Positions 54,175 through 62,214 of a stretch of DNA of 64,000 nt are shown in pieces. This DNA is from Pseudomonas solani (lineage in GTDB: Bacteria; Pseudomonadota; Gammaproteobacteria; Pseudomonadales; Pseudomonadaceae). Each line of letters starts with the position of its first letter. The first letter of the stretch is position 1. Where the stretch lies: contig NZ_AP023081.1 in NCBI RefSeq assembly GCF_026072635.1, positions 156,501 to 220,500 of the forward strand, in the 5' to 3' direction. The translations under genes were made by a program, and so were the position numbers. Under the pieces are notes generated by a model. The model did not search any database. It was given only the letters and a program-made list of their open reading frames with translations, and was not told where the DNA came from.

Positions 54175-55599
54175 ATGGCTGTCAAACCAATTATTGACAC
54201 GGTGTCAATTCTGAAATCAGCACTGGATTCCGGCCAGGGCGCGAAGTACAAGCGCCTCGCCGGAGCCATGGAAATCAGGATTCTCGAGGGCACCCTGGAA
54301 GGCGGCGCCAAGCTGCCGCCGCATCGCAACCTGGCCGACCGCCTGGGGGTGACCATCGGCACCGTCAGCCGCGCCTACGCCGAGCTGGAACGCATGGGGC
54401 TGGTGATAGCCCGCGTCGGCGACGGCACCTTCGTCCGCCGCCGGGGGCTGGAACGCAAGCGCGACGAGGGCTTCCGCAACTTCATCGAAGAGGCGCCGGA
54501 GCTCTACGACATGAGCCGCAACATGCACATCCCCGGGCATGAAACAGCCTTTCTGGCGCAGAGCCTGCTGGACCTGGCCAACGACCCGCAGACCCTGCAG
54601 GACCTGACCCGCTACACGCCGGACATCGGCCTGCCGCGCTACCGCCAGGTGGGCGCGAACTGGCTGGCCCACGGCGACTTCCAGCCCCAGGCGGACCAGG
54701 TGCTGTGCGTCAACGGCGGCCAGCACGGGCTGCTCTGCACCCTGATGGGCCTGTTGCGCGCGGGGGATATCCTGGTCACCGAGCAGCTCACCTACCCGGG
54801 GCTGATCACCCTGGCCCGGATGCTCGGCATCAAGCTGCTCGGCGCGGACATGGACGAGGAAGGGCTGGTCCCCGCCTCCCTCGACGAGATCTGCCGCAAC
54901 AACCGGGTCACCGCGCTCTACTGCACACCGACCATCCAGAACCCCACCACCGGCGTGCTCTCGCACCAGCGCCGCGACGCCATCGCGCGCCTGTGCCGCG
55001 AGCACAACCTGCTGATCATCGAAGACGAGGCCCACGCGGTGCTGGTGGAGGACCGCCCGCCGCCCCTGAGCCTCTACGCCCCGGAGCGCACCATCCTCAT
55101 CAGCAGCCTGAGCAAGGCGGTGGCCGCCGGCCTGCGGGTGGGCTACCTGCATGCGCCGACGGCACTGGTCAGCCGCATCGCCGCAGCCCTGCGCGCCACC
55201 TGCTGGATGGCCACGCCCCTGGCGCTGGAGCTGTCGACGCTATGGATCGAGAACGGTACGGCGGAGAAGTTGCTGAGCCAGCAGATCCACGAGATCGGCC
55301 GACGCAAGGCATTGGTGGAACGGCTGCTGGACGGGCTCAACTACCGCACCCATCCGCAGAGTCCGCACTTCTGGATCGAAGTACCGGAAGCCTGGCGCGC
55401 CTCGGACATCGAGGCCGACCTGAAGCTGAAGAACTACCTGATCACCGCCGCCGAAGCCTTCGCCGTGGGCCGCGCCACGGTGCCGCAGTTCGTCCGCGCC
55501 AGCGTCAGCAACGCCTCCAGCAACGACCAACTGCTCTACGACGGCTTCCTCACCCTGGCCAGCACCCTGCGCGAGGAGGCCGACCGCTTCGGGCTATGA
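54175..55599 (+). CDS. MocR/PdxR-type regulator (GntR HTH fused to aminotransferase)
   Basis: A 474-residue regulator. The N-terminal winged helix (about 25-90, LPPHRNLADRLGVTIGTVSRAYAELERMGL, quoted in part) is fused to a fold-type I aminotransferase-like domain with PLP lysine in SSLSKAVAAGLRVGYL (about residue 314) and IIEDEAHAVL for the cofactor Asp region. Such proteins bind PLP and an amino acid or amine to switch transcription. It is divergent from the six-gene sulfur operon and is its probable regulator. A palindrome TTGACAC-G-GTGTCAA lies just inside the coding start. Confidence 0.88.
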   Translation: MAVKPIIDTVSILKSALDSGQGAKYKRLAGAMEIRILEGTLEGGAKLPPHRNLADRLGVTIGTVSRAYAELERMGLVIARVGDGTFVRRRGLERKRDEGFRNFIEEAPELYDMSRNMHIPGHETAFLAQSLLDLANDPQTLQDLTRYTPDIGLPRYRQVGANWLAHGDFQPQADQVLCVNGGQHGLLCTLMGLLRAGDILVTEQLTYPGLITLARMLGIKLLGADMDEEGLVPASLDEICRNNRVTALYCTPTIQNPTTGVLSHQRRDAIARLCREHNLLIIEDEAHAVLVEDRPPPLSLYAPERTILISSLSKAVAAGLRVGYLHAPTALVSRIAAALRATCWMATPLALELSTLWIENGTAEKLLSQQIHEIGRRKALVERLLDGLNYRTHPQSPHFWIEVPEAWRASDIEADLKLKNYLITAAEAFAVGRATVPQFVRASVSNASSNDQLLYDGFLTLASTLREEADRFGL

Positions 55600-55643
55600 G
55601 CCGCAGGGCGGATCTTGGTTCGTACTCGACACCACCCTCGGCC

Positions 55644-56165
55644 TCAGCGCCAATGGCGCTGCTGCACCCGCTTGCCGTTGCCGCCAGCGAGCAGGGCGAG
55701 GCCGAGGAACAGGCTTTCCACCACCCAGGCCAGCAGCAGCGCGCAGACGATGCCCCAGGCCATCGCCTCGGGCACCAGCAGCACCTGGTAGCTGTAGGCG
55801 TTGGCGGTTTCCAGCAACAGGTCGTGGTCGGCGCTCGTGGCCACGTGCCAGGTGCGCGCGTACCAGGCGCCCTGCATGGCCTCCCACTCGCGCTGCAGCA
55901 AGGCATCGCGGTTGACCAGGGTGGCCACGCTGTCGGCGTCGCTGCGCATCACCGGGTCGTTGCTGGCGCGGTAGTGGGCCACCAGCGCGGCGAGGTCGCC
56001 ATCGAAGAAACGCTGGGCGGTCTCGCGGAAGCCCTTGAGCCCGGTCTCAGCCTCCAGGCGATGGGCCTCGACGCGCTTGGCGTAGTCATCGACGAACCCG
56101 GGCACCTGCACCCCGATGAGCAGACCCAGGGCGAACAGCGCCAGTCGCAGGTAGCTTCGCAGCAT
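55644..56165 (-). CDS. DUF2937 family membrane protein
   Basis: A 173-residue protein with an N-terminal helix (about 5-25) and a C-terminal helix (about 133-160). The segment between is predicted periplasmic and includes a conserved-looking WEAMQGAWYARTWHVA. The function is unknown. It lies 19 bases downstream of the amidotransferase gene and is probably co-transcribed. Confidence 0.78.
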   Translation of the reverse strand: MLRSYLRLALFALGLLIGVQVPGFVDDYAKRVEAHRLEAETGLKGFRETAQRFFDGDLAALVAHYRASNDPVMRSDADSVATLVNRDALLQREWEAMQGAWYARTWHVATSADHDLLLETANAYSYQVLLVPEAMAWGIVCALLLAWVVESLFLGLALLAGGNGKRVQQRHWR

Positions 56166-56184
56166 CGATATTCCCTCTCGTTGT

Positions 56185-56958
56185 TCAGGTCTGCCCGGAG
56201 GCCAGGCACTCGCCCCGCCGCCACAGGCTCCAGGCGCCGGGCTGGTAGAGCGTCCAGGTTTCGTTGTCGGTCAGCGGCTCGGTGGCGATCACCGTTACCA
56301 CGTCATTGGGCGTGGTCTCGGACTGGAAGTCCACGGTCAGGTCCGCGTCTTTCAGTCGCGCCGGGCCGAAGGGCGCACGCCGGGTGATCTGCGCCAGTTT
56401 GGTGGTGCAGAAGCAGAACAGCCAGTCACCGTCGCTGAGCAGGCAGTTGAACACGCCCCGGCTGCGGTACTCGGAGCAGGCCTGCACCAGCACCGGCAGC
56501 AACACCTCCACCGGCACCGGCTCGGGGAAGCCCTGGCGCACACGGTTGAGCAGGTCGCAGAAGGCCGCCTCGCTGTCGGTGTCGCCCACCGCCCGGTAGA
56601 AGCTGGCGGCCGGGTGGAAGTCGGCGAGCTGGCCGTTGTGGGCGAAGCACCAGTTGCGGCCCCACAGCTCGCGGACGAAGGGATGGGTGTTGGCCAGGCT
56701 GACCTTGCCGACGTTGGCCTGGCGGATGTGGCCGATCACCGTTTCGCTCTTGATCGGGTAGCGCTGCACCAGGCGCGCCACCTCGGAGTCGACGCTGGCC
56801 GAGGGGTCCTGGAACAGGCGCAGGCCACGACCCTCGTAGAAGCCGATGCCCCAGCCGTCACGGTGCGGGCCGGTGCCGCCGCCGCGCTGCATCAGGCCGG
56901 TGAAGCTGAAGACGATATCGGTGGGCACATTGGCGCTCATGCCGAGCAATTCGCACAT
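56185..56958 (-). CDS. Class II glutamine amidotransferase (YafJ-like)
   Basis: A 257-residue Ntn-hydrolase. Cys2 (MCELLGMS) is the N-terminal nucleophile after Met removal, with further glutaminase landmarks GWGIGFYEGRG, ANTHPFVRELWG and FAHNGQL. The acceptor of the ammonia is unknown. It lies three bases before the HIT gene's stop on the same strand; the neighbouring order matches PA1305-PA1307 of P. aeruginosa from memory. Confidence 0.88.
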   Translation of the reverse strand: MCELLGMSANVPTDIVFSFTGLMQRGGGTGPHRDGWGIGFYEGRGLRLFQDPSASVDSEVARLVQRYPIKSETVIGHIRQANVGKVSLANTHPFVRELWGRNWCFAHNGQLADFHPAASFYRAVGDTDSEAAFCDLLNRVRQGFPEPVPVEVLLPVLVQACSEYRSRGVFNCLLSDGDWLFCFCTTKLAQITRRAPFGPARLKDADLTVDFQSETTPNDVVTVIATEPLTDNETWTLYQPGAWSLWRRGECLASGQT

Positions 56959-56961
56959 GGT

Positions 56962-57408
56962 TCAGGGCTCTCGTTTCAATGCCTGTCGCAGTTGTTCGGC
57001 TTCCCGCTCCAGGCGCGCCTGGATGCGGGCACGGCCAAAGGGCAGGAAGCGGGTGAGGATACGCCACAGCAGCGCGGCCAGGTCGCCCCGTTGCCGGGGA
57101 ATCAGGTGCAGGTGCAGATGGGGCACGTGCTGGTTGGAATCCGGGCCGTCGTTGATCAGCAGGTTGATGCCTTGGCGACCATAGCCCGCACCGCGCAAGG
57201 CCTCGCCCACGCGCAGGGCCTGCTCCACCAGGCGCTGGCGCGCCGGGGCGCCGAGGTCGGCGAGGAACGGCGCGTGCTCGCGGGCCACCACCAGCACATG
57301 GGCCGGGCGCAGGGGGAAGATGTCCAGCAGCACCAGGAAGTGCTCGTCCTCGTGCAGCAGATGGGCCGGCAGCTTGCCGCCGGCGATGGCGCAGAACACA
57401 CAATCCAT
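56962..57408 (-). CDS. HIT family hydrolase
   Basis: A 148-residue histidine-triad protein. The N-terminus is CVFCAIAGGKLPAH and the triad HVPHLHLHLIPR contains the catalytic His. A lysine- and arginine-rich helix forms the last 40 residues. HIT proteins hydrolyse nucleoside phosphoramidates and similar compounds; the exact substrate is unknown. Confidence 0.9.
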   Translation of the reverse strand: MDCVFCAIAGGKLPAHLLHEDEHFLVLLDIFPLRPAHVLVVAREHAPFLADLGAPARQRLVEQALRVGEALRGAGYGRQGINLLINDGPDSNQHVPHLHLHLIPRQRGDLAALLWRILTRFLPFGRARIQARLEREAEQLRQALKREP

Positions 57409-57446
57409 GGGTATTCCTCGTAGCCGGCGCGGCGCGCTGCCTGGTG

Positions 57447-57938
57447 TCAGAGACGCGGCTCGATGCGCAGGCGGCGGTCGCCACGATCGTCGAGACGGGT
57501 GTCCACATGGCCGGTGGATTCACGCTCCATCAGTTGGCGCAGGGTCGGCTCCTCTTCTTCCTCGTCCGCGACCGCCGGCTTCTCGCGCTCGGCGCGACGG
57601 GCACGGATGGCACGTTCGATGGGCCAGCGGATGGCGACGAAGATGAGGTAAAGCACCAGGCCGATCATGCCGTACATGGCCAGGTCGGAAACCGCCTTCC
57701 AGGCGTTGTTGCCCACCTTGAACACGATGTCCAGCGCAGTCACCGCCACGGCCGGCGCGTAGAGGTCGCGGCCGGGGTCCACCGGGGTCGGCGTCAGCAG
57801 CAGCACGGCGACTATCAGGCGCAGGGGCTCGCGCAGCCAGCGCCACATCCAGCCGGTGGCGCGGAAGCTCACCAGCAGGCAGCCCAAGGCCGCGACGCCA
57901 TAGGCGCCCCAGGCGAGGAGATAGTCGTGTTCGTTCAT
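57447..57938 (-). CDS. Hypothetical inner-membrane protein with acidic C-terminal tail
   Basis: A 163-residue protein with three or four helices in its first 105 residues, then a charged cytoplasmic tail with an EEEEE run. It has no recognised domain. The start ATG at 57938 (MNEHDYLLAWGAYG) puts the first helix correctly. It is divergent from the oligopeptidase gene and corresponds by position to PA1305. Confidence 0.75.
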   Translation of the reverse strand: MNEHDYLLAWGAYGVAALGCLLVSFRATGWMWRWLREPLRLIVAVLLLTPTPVDPGRDLYAPAVAVTALDIVFKVGNNAWKAVSDLAMYGMIGLVLYLIFVAIRWPIERAIRARRAEREKPAVADEEEEEPTLRQLMERESTGHVDTRLDDRGDRRLRIEPRL

Positions 57939-58045
57939 GGGCTTCCATGGCAAGGCGGGCAAAGGGGCGCTTATGATAGCGACTTTTCCGAAGCCCGGCG
58001 TCCCCGCCGTCGCCCGGCCCGCAACGCCTAGCCGTGAGAACCGCC

Positions 58046-60079
58046 ATGTCCGAAGCCCCCATCGCCCGCATCCAGGCCGGAGCCGATCCCTACCGCTGGC
58101 TGGAGGAGCGCGACGCACCCGAGGTGCTCGACTACCTCAAGGCGGAGAACGCCTGGCTCGACCAGCACCTGGCCGCCGAAGCACCGCTGCGCGAGGCGCT
58201 GTTCGAGGAAATCCGCGGGCGCATCCGCGAGACCGACCTGTCCCTCGCCACGCCCTGGGGCCCCTACCTCTATTACCAGCGCACCACCGCCGGTGACGAA
58301 TACCCGCGCCATTACCGCTGCGCACGCCCAGCCGAAGGCTTCGAGGTGGACGAGGCGACCGAGCAACTGCTGCTCGACCCGAACGCCCTGGCCGAGGGCG
58401 GCTTCCTTTCCCTCGGCGCCTTCAGCGTCAGCCCCGACCACCGACTGCTGGCCTACAGCCTGGACACCAGCGGCGACGAGATCTACCGCCTCTACGTCAA
58501 GAACCTGGTCGACGGCGCCATCAGCGCCCTGCCCTTCGACGACTGCGACGGCAGCATGACCTGGGCCAACGACAGCCGCACCCTGTTCTTCGGCGAGCTG
58601 GACGACACCCATCGCCCGCACCGCCTGTACCGTCACCGCCTGGGCGAGGCCGACGCCGAGCTGGTGTTCGAGGAGGCCGACGGCCGCTTCTTCCTCGGCT
58701 GCCACCGCGCCAGCTCCGAGCGCCAACTGGTGCTGATGCTGGGCAGCAAGACCACCAGCGAAAGCTGGGTGCTGGACGCCGACACCCCCGACGGCGACTT
58801 CCGCTGCCTGGCCCCGCGCGAGGAAGGCCACGAGTACTACGCCGACCACGGCCAGGTGGACGGCCAGTGGTGCTGGCTGATCCGCAGCAACCAGACCGGC
58901 ATCAACTTCGCCCTCTACCAGGCCCCCGAAGCGACGCCCGAGCGCGCCCACTGGCACGAGCTGATCGGCCACAACCCCGACTGCATGCTCGAAGGCGTGG
59001 GCATGAACGCCGAAGCCTTCACCCTCAGCCTGCGCGAGGGCGGCCTGCCGATCATCCAGGTGCACCCCCGTGGCGCCGCGCCCTACCGCGTGCAACTGCC
59101 GGACGCCGCCTACAGCCTCTACGTGCAGGACAGCATGGAGTTCCACAGCCCGGCCATCCGCCTGCGCTACGAGGCCCTCTCCCGCCCGGCCCAGGTCCGC
59201 GAGCTGCGCCTGGCCGATGGCGAGCAGCGGGTACTCAAGCAAACCCCGGTGGAAGGCCCCTTCGACGCCGACGCCTACGTCAGCCAGCGCCTCTGGGCCA
59301 CCGCCGCCGACGGCACCCGCGTGCCCATCAGCCTGGTCGCCCGCCGCGACGTGCTGGGCCAACCCGCGCCGCTCTACCTCTACGGCTACGGTGCCTACGG
59401 CGAAAGCCTCGACCCCTGGTTCTCCCACGCCCGTCTGAGCCTGCTGGAGCGCGGCTTCGTCTTCGCCATCGCCCACGTGCGCGGCGGCGGCGAGTTGGGC
59501 GAGGCCTGGTACCGCGCCGGCAAGCTGGAGCACAAGGCCAACAGCTTCAGCGACTTCATCGCCTGCGCCGAACACCTGATCGGCGAAGGCCTGACGAGCC
59601 GCGAGCAACTGGTGATCAGCGGCGGCAGCGCCGGTGGCCTGCTCATGGGCGCCGTGCTCAACCAGCGCCCCGACCTGTTCGCCGCCGCCATCGCCGAAGT
59701 GCCCTTCGTCGACGTGCTCAACACCATGCAGAACCCCGACCTGCCGCTGACCGTCACCGAGTACGACGAGTGGGGCGACCCGAACGAGCCCGAGGTGTTC
59801 GAGCGCATCCGCAGCTACGCGCCCTACGAAAACGTGCGTGCCCAGGCCTACCCGGCGCTGCTGGTGGTGGCCGGCTACAACGACTCGCGGGTGCAGTACT
59901 GGGAAGCTGCCAAGTGGGTGGCCAAGCTGCGCGCCACCCGCACCGACGACAACCTGCTGCTGCTCAAGACCGACCTCGGCGCCGGCCACGGCGGCATGAG
60001 CGGGCGCTACCAGGCGCTGCGCGACGTCGCCCTGGAGTACGCCTTCCTGCTCAAGGTGCTGGGGCTCACCGGCCGATGA
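58046..60079 (+). CDS. ptrB: S9A oligopeptidase B-like serine peptidase
   Basis: A 677-residue prolyl-oligopeptidase-family enzyme: an N-terminal beta-propeller (about 70-410), then an alpha/beta-hydrolase domain. The nucleophile Ser is in ISGGSAGGLLMG, the Asp in GYNDSRVQYWE and the His in GAGHGGMSGR. Oligopeptidase B cleaves short peptides after Arg/Lys. The start ATG at 58046 is preferred to the GTG at 58034 on family grounds. Its stop overlaps the next start (ATGA). Confidence 0.9.
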   Translation: MSEAPIARIQAGADPYRWLEERDAPEVLDYLKAENAWLDQHLAAEAPLREALFEEIRGRIRETDLSLATPWGPYLYYQRTTAGDEYPRHYRCARPAEGFEVDEATEQLLLDPNALAEGGFLSLGAFSVSPDHRLLAYSLDTSGDEIYRLYVKNLVDGAISALPFDDCDGSMTWANDSRTLFFGELDDTHRPHRLYRHRLGEADAELVFEEADGRFFLGCHRASSERQLVLMLGSKTTSESWVLDADTPDGDFRCLAPREEGHEYYADHGQVDGQWCWLIRSNQTGINFALYQAPEATPERAHWHELIGHNPDCMLEGVGMNAEAFTLSLREGGLPIIQVHPRGAAPYRVQLPDAAYSLYVQDSMEFHSPAIRLRYEALSRPAQVRELRLADGEQRVLKQTPVEGPFDADAYVSQRLWATAADGTRVPISLVARRDVLGQPAPLYLYGYGAYGESLDPWFSHARLSLLERGFVFAIAHVRGGGELGEAWYRAGKLEHKANSFSDFIACAEHLIGEGLTSREQLVISGGSAGGLLMGAVLNQRPDLFAAAIAEVPFVDVLNTMQNPDLPLTVTEYDEWGDPNEPEVFERIRSYAPYENVRAQAYPALLVVAGYNDSRVQYWEAAKWVAKLRATRTDDNLLLLKTDLGAGHGGMSGRYQALRDVALEYAFLLKVLGLTGR

Positions 60080-60405
60080 AGGTGCAGCGCCTGCTGTTCA
60101 TCTGTGGGCAGAACCGCCTGCGCAGCCCCACCGCCGAGCAGCTGTTCGCCAGCTGGCCGGGGATCGAAACCGACTCGGCCGGCCTCAAGGCCGAGGCGGA
60201 AACCCCGGTGATGCCCGAAGCCCTGGCCTGGGCCGACCTGATCCTGGTGATGGAGAGCAGCCACCGGCGCAAGCTCGCCGCACGCTTCCCCGCCGCCCTC
60301 AAGGGCAAGCGCGTGGTCAGCCTGGATATCCCCGACGACTACGAGTACATGGACCCGGCCCTGGTGGACCTGCTCCAGGCCCGCGTGCCGCCACTGCTGC
60401 GCTAG
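60076..60405 (+). CDS. Low-molecular-weight protein tyrosine phosphatase-like protein
   Basis: A 109-residue short LMW-PTP relative. The P-loop reads FICGQNRLRSPTAE (Cx5RS), with the catalytic Cys near residue 10. The later acidic residue lies in DIPDDYEYMDP, where classical enzymes have DPY. The family is shorter than Wzb-type enzymes and its substrate is unknown. It overlaps the oligopeptidase stop and converges on the next gene with a four-base overlap. Confidence 0.85.
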   Translation: MKVQRLLFICGQNRLRSPTAEQLFASWPGIETDSAGLKAEAETPVMPEALAWADLILVMESSHRRKLAARFPAALKGKRVVSLDIPDDYEYMDPALVDLLQARVPPLLR

Positions 60406-60722
60406 GGCGCCGGCTTCTTCTCACTGCCGCCCAGGCCCTTGCTGTTGCGATCCAGCTGCTCCTGCAGGGCCGGGATGCGCTCGTCGCGCGGGTCCGCCTG
60501 GCGCGTTGTCGGCGGGTTGACCAGCAGCGGCGGGCTGCCCGAACGCGGCGCAGCGGCCGGCAGGCTCGGTGGGCTGGCCTGGGGATAGGGTTGTGGCGTG
60601 GCCGTACCGGGCGAACCCGGTGCCGGCGTGCCGGGGGAACGCAGCAACGGCGGCTGTTGCGCCTGGATGCCACAACTGACCGCGACCAGCGCCGCGAATG
60701 CGAGCACAATGGCGCCCTTCAT
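60402..60722 (-). CDS. Small secreted proline-rich hypothetical protein
   Basis: A 106-residue protein. The signal peptide MKGAIVLAFAALVAVSCGIQAQ is followed by a Pro/Ser/Ala-rich low-complexity region and a charged tail with a short helix (RIPALQEQLDRNSKG). It is probably periplasmic. The ATG has GGGAGG upstream, which supports a real gene. The function is unknown. Confidence 0.65.
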   Translation of the reverse strand: MKGAIVLAFAALVAVSCGIQAQQPPLLRSPGTPAPGSPGTATPQPYPQASPPSLPAAAPRSGSPPLLVNPPTTRQADPRDERIPALQEQLDRNSKGLGGSEKKPAP

Positions 60723-60804
60723 ATGGACCTCCCGCCTTTCGGCGTCGACGTCCTCAGTCTAGTTGCCGGCCCCCTTCCGGCCGCCACTCCCGACGGAACA
60801 CCCC

Positions 60805-61275
60805 ATGACCAACAACGATGTACTGCGCAGCCTGCGCTACCTGCTGGATATCAGCGACGCCCGGGTGCTGGAAATCATCGGCCTGGCCGACCAGGAAGTC
60901 AGCCGCCAGGAAGTGGCCTCCTGGCTGGTCCGTGATGACGAAGAGGGCTACCACTCCTGCAGCGACAAACGCCTCGCCGGTTTCCTCGACGGCCTGGTGT
61001 ACACCCTGCGTGGCAAGGACGAGAGCCGCCCGCCCCTGCCCATGGAACTGCCGATGAGCAACAACCAGATCCTGAAGAAGCTGCGGGTGGCCTTCGAGCT
61101 GCGCGAGGACGACATCCTCGCCATCCTCCAGGAAGCGGACCTGCCCATGACCCGGGCGGAAATCGGCGCGCTGTTCCGCAAGAAGGACCACAAGAACTAT
61201 CGCGCCTGCGGCGACCAGATCCTGCGCAACTTCCTCCGTGGACTCACCGCGCGCAGGCGTCCGCCGCAGGACTGA
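60805..61275 (+). CDS. DUF1456 family protein (YehS-like)
   Basis: A 156-residue cytoplasmic protein made of two similar DUF1456 repeats, one starting NNDVLRSLRYLLDISD and the other NNQILKKLRVAFELRE; both contain a CxxxxLxxFLxGL-like end. The function of YehS proteins is unknown. It is divergent from the small secreted protein gene. Confidence 0.85.
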   Translation: MTNNDVLRSLRYLLDISDARVLEIIGLADQEVSRQEVASWLVRDDEEGYHSCSDKRLAGFLDGLVYTLRGKDESRPPLPMELPMSNNQILKKLRVAFELREDDILAILQEADLPMTRAEIGALFRKKDHKNYRACGDQILRNFLRGLTARRRPPQD

Positions 61276-61374
61276 GAACAGCTTCCAGGACGCGTCTAGA
61301 ATTCATCGGCCGGCGACCGGAACCTTGCCGGAGGAGCGCCAGTCACACCCCTCGATAACCTCAAGGAGTTGCCG

Positions 61375-62055
61375 ATGAAAATCCTCATGGTGCTGACCTC
61401 GCACGACCGCTTGGGCGATACCGGCAAGCCGACCGGCTTCTGGCTCGAAGAGTTCGCCGCCCCCTACTTCGCCTTCCGCGATGCCGGCGCCGAGGTGATC
61501 CTGGCCTCCCCCCGGGGCGGCCAGCCACCGCTGGACCCGAAGAGCGACGAGCCCGACGCACAGACCGAAGCCACCCACCGCTTCCGCGCCGACGAGCAGG
61601 CCCGCCAGGCCCTGGCCAACACCCTGCCGCTGTCCGGGCTGGTATCGGCCGACTACGACGCGCTGTTCTACCCCGGCGGCCACGGCCCGCTCTGGGACCT
61701 GGTGGACGACCCCTTCTCCATCCGCCTGATCGAAGACCTGCACCACGCCGGCAAACCGGTGGCCGCCGTCTGCCACGCCCCCGGCGTGCTGCGCAACGCC
61801 CGCGCCGCCGACGGCAACCCGCTGGTGCAGGGCTGCGCGGTGACCGGTTTCTCCAACAACGAGGAAGAGGCCGTCGGCCTCACCGCCGTGGTGCCCTTCC
61901 TGGTGGAAGACGTGCTGCGCGAACAGGGCGGCCAGTACTCCAAGGTCGCCGACTGGCAGCCCCATGTGGTCACCGACGGCAACCTCATCACCGGCCAGAA
62001 CCCCGCCTCCTCCGAACCCACCGCCGCCGCGCTCTTGCAGCGGCTTGGCGGCTGA
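61375..62055 (+). CDS. DJ-1/PfpI family protein (Hsp31-like)
   Basis: A 226-residue type 1 amidotransferase-fold protein. The nucleophile Cys is in AAVCHAPGVLRN and the catalytic Glu segment lies before FYPGGHGPLWDL. It resembles the large Hsp31/YhbO-related group linked to glyoxal or chaperone activity. The ATG at 61375 has AAGGAG six bases upstream; the in-frame TTG two codons earlier is rejected. Confidence 0.87.
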   Translation: MKILMVLTSHDRLGDTGKPTGFWLEEFAAPYFAFRDAGAEVILASPRGGQPPLDPKSDEPDAQTEATHRFRADEQARQALANTLPLSGLVSADYDALFYPGGHGPLWDLVDDPFSIRLIEDLHHAGKPVAAVCHAPGVLRNARAADGNPLVQGCAVTGFSNNEEEAVGLTAVVPFLVEDVLREQGGQYSKVADWQPHVVTDGNLITGQNPASSEPTAAALLQRLGG

Positions 62056-62176
62056 GCCGAAGCGCGGGCCAGCGCTTCGCGAGCAGAGCGCGCTCCTACG
62101 GGGTGTGCATGCGAGGGGGCTGTGCAGTGATGGTGGGCACGCAGGTCGGGGGCAACCCGAAGCTCCGAAGGGAGCG

Positions 62177-62203
62177 GGCATCCCCACGAACGCGGGGACG
62201 CCC
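62177..62203. terminator. Hairpin between the PfpI gene and the receptor gene
   Basis: The imperfect stem GGCATCCCC / GGGGACGCC (one G-T pair) lies between two convergent genes. The rest of this 159-base spacer contains a GCGCTCCTACGGGG-type Pseudomonas intergenic repeat. No T-run is present, so termination is uncertain. Confidence 0.4.
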
Positions 62204-62214
62204 TGGAAGGCACC

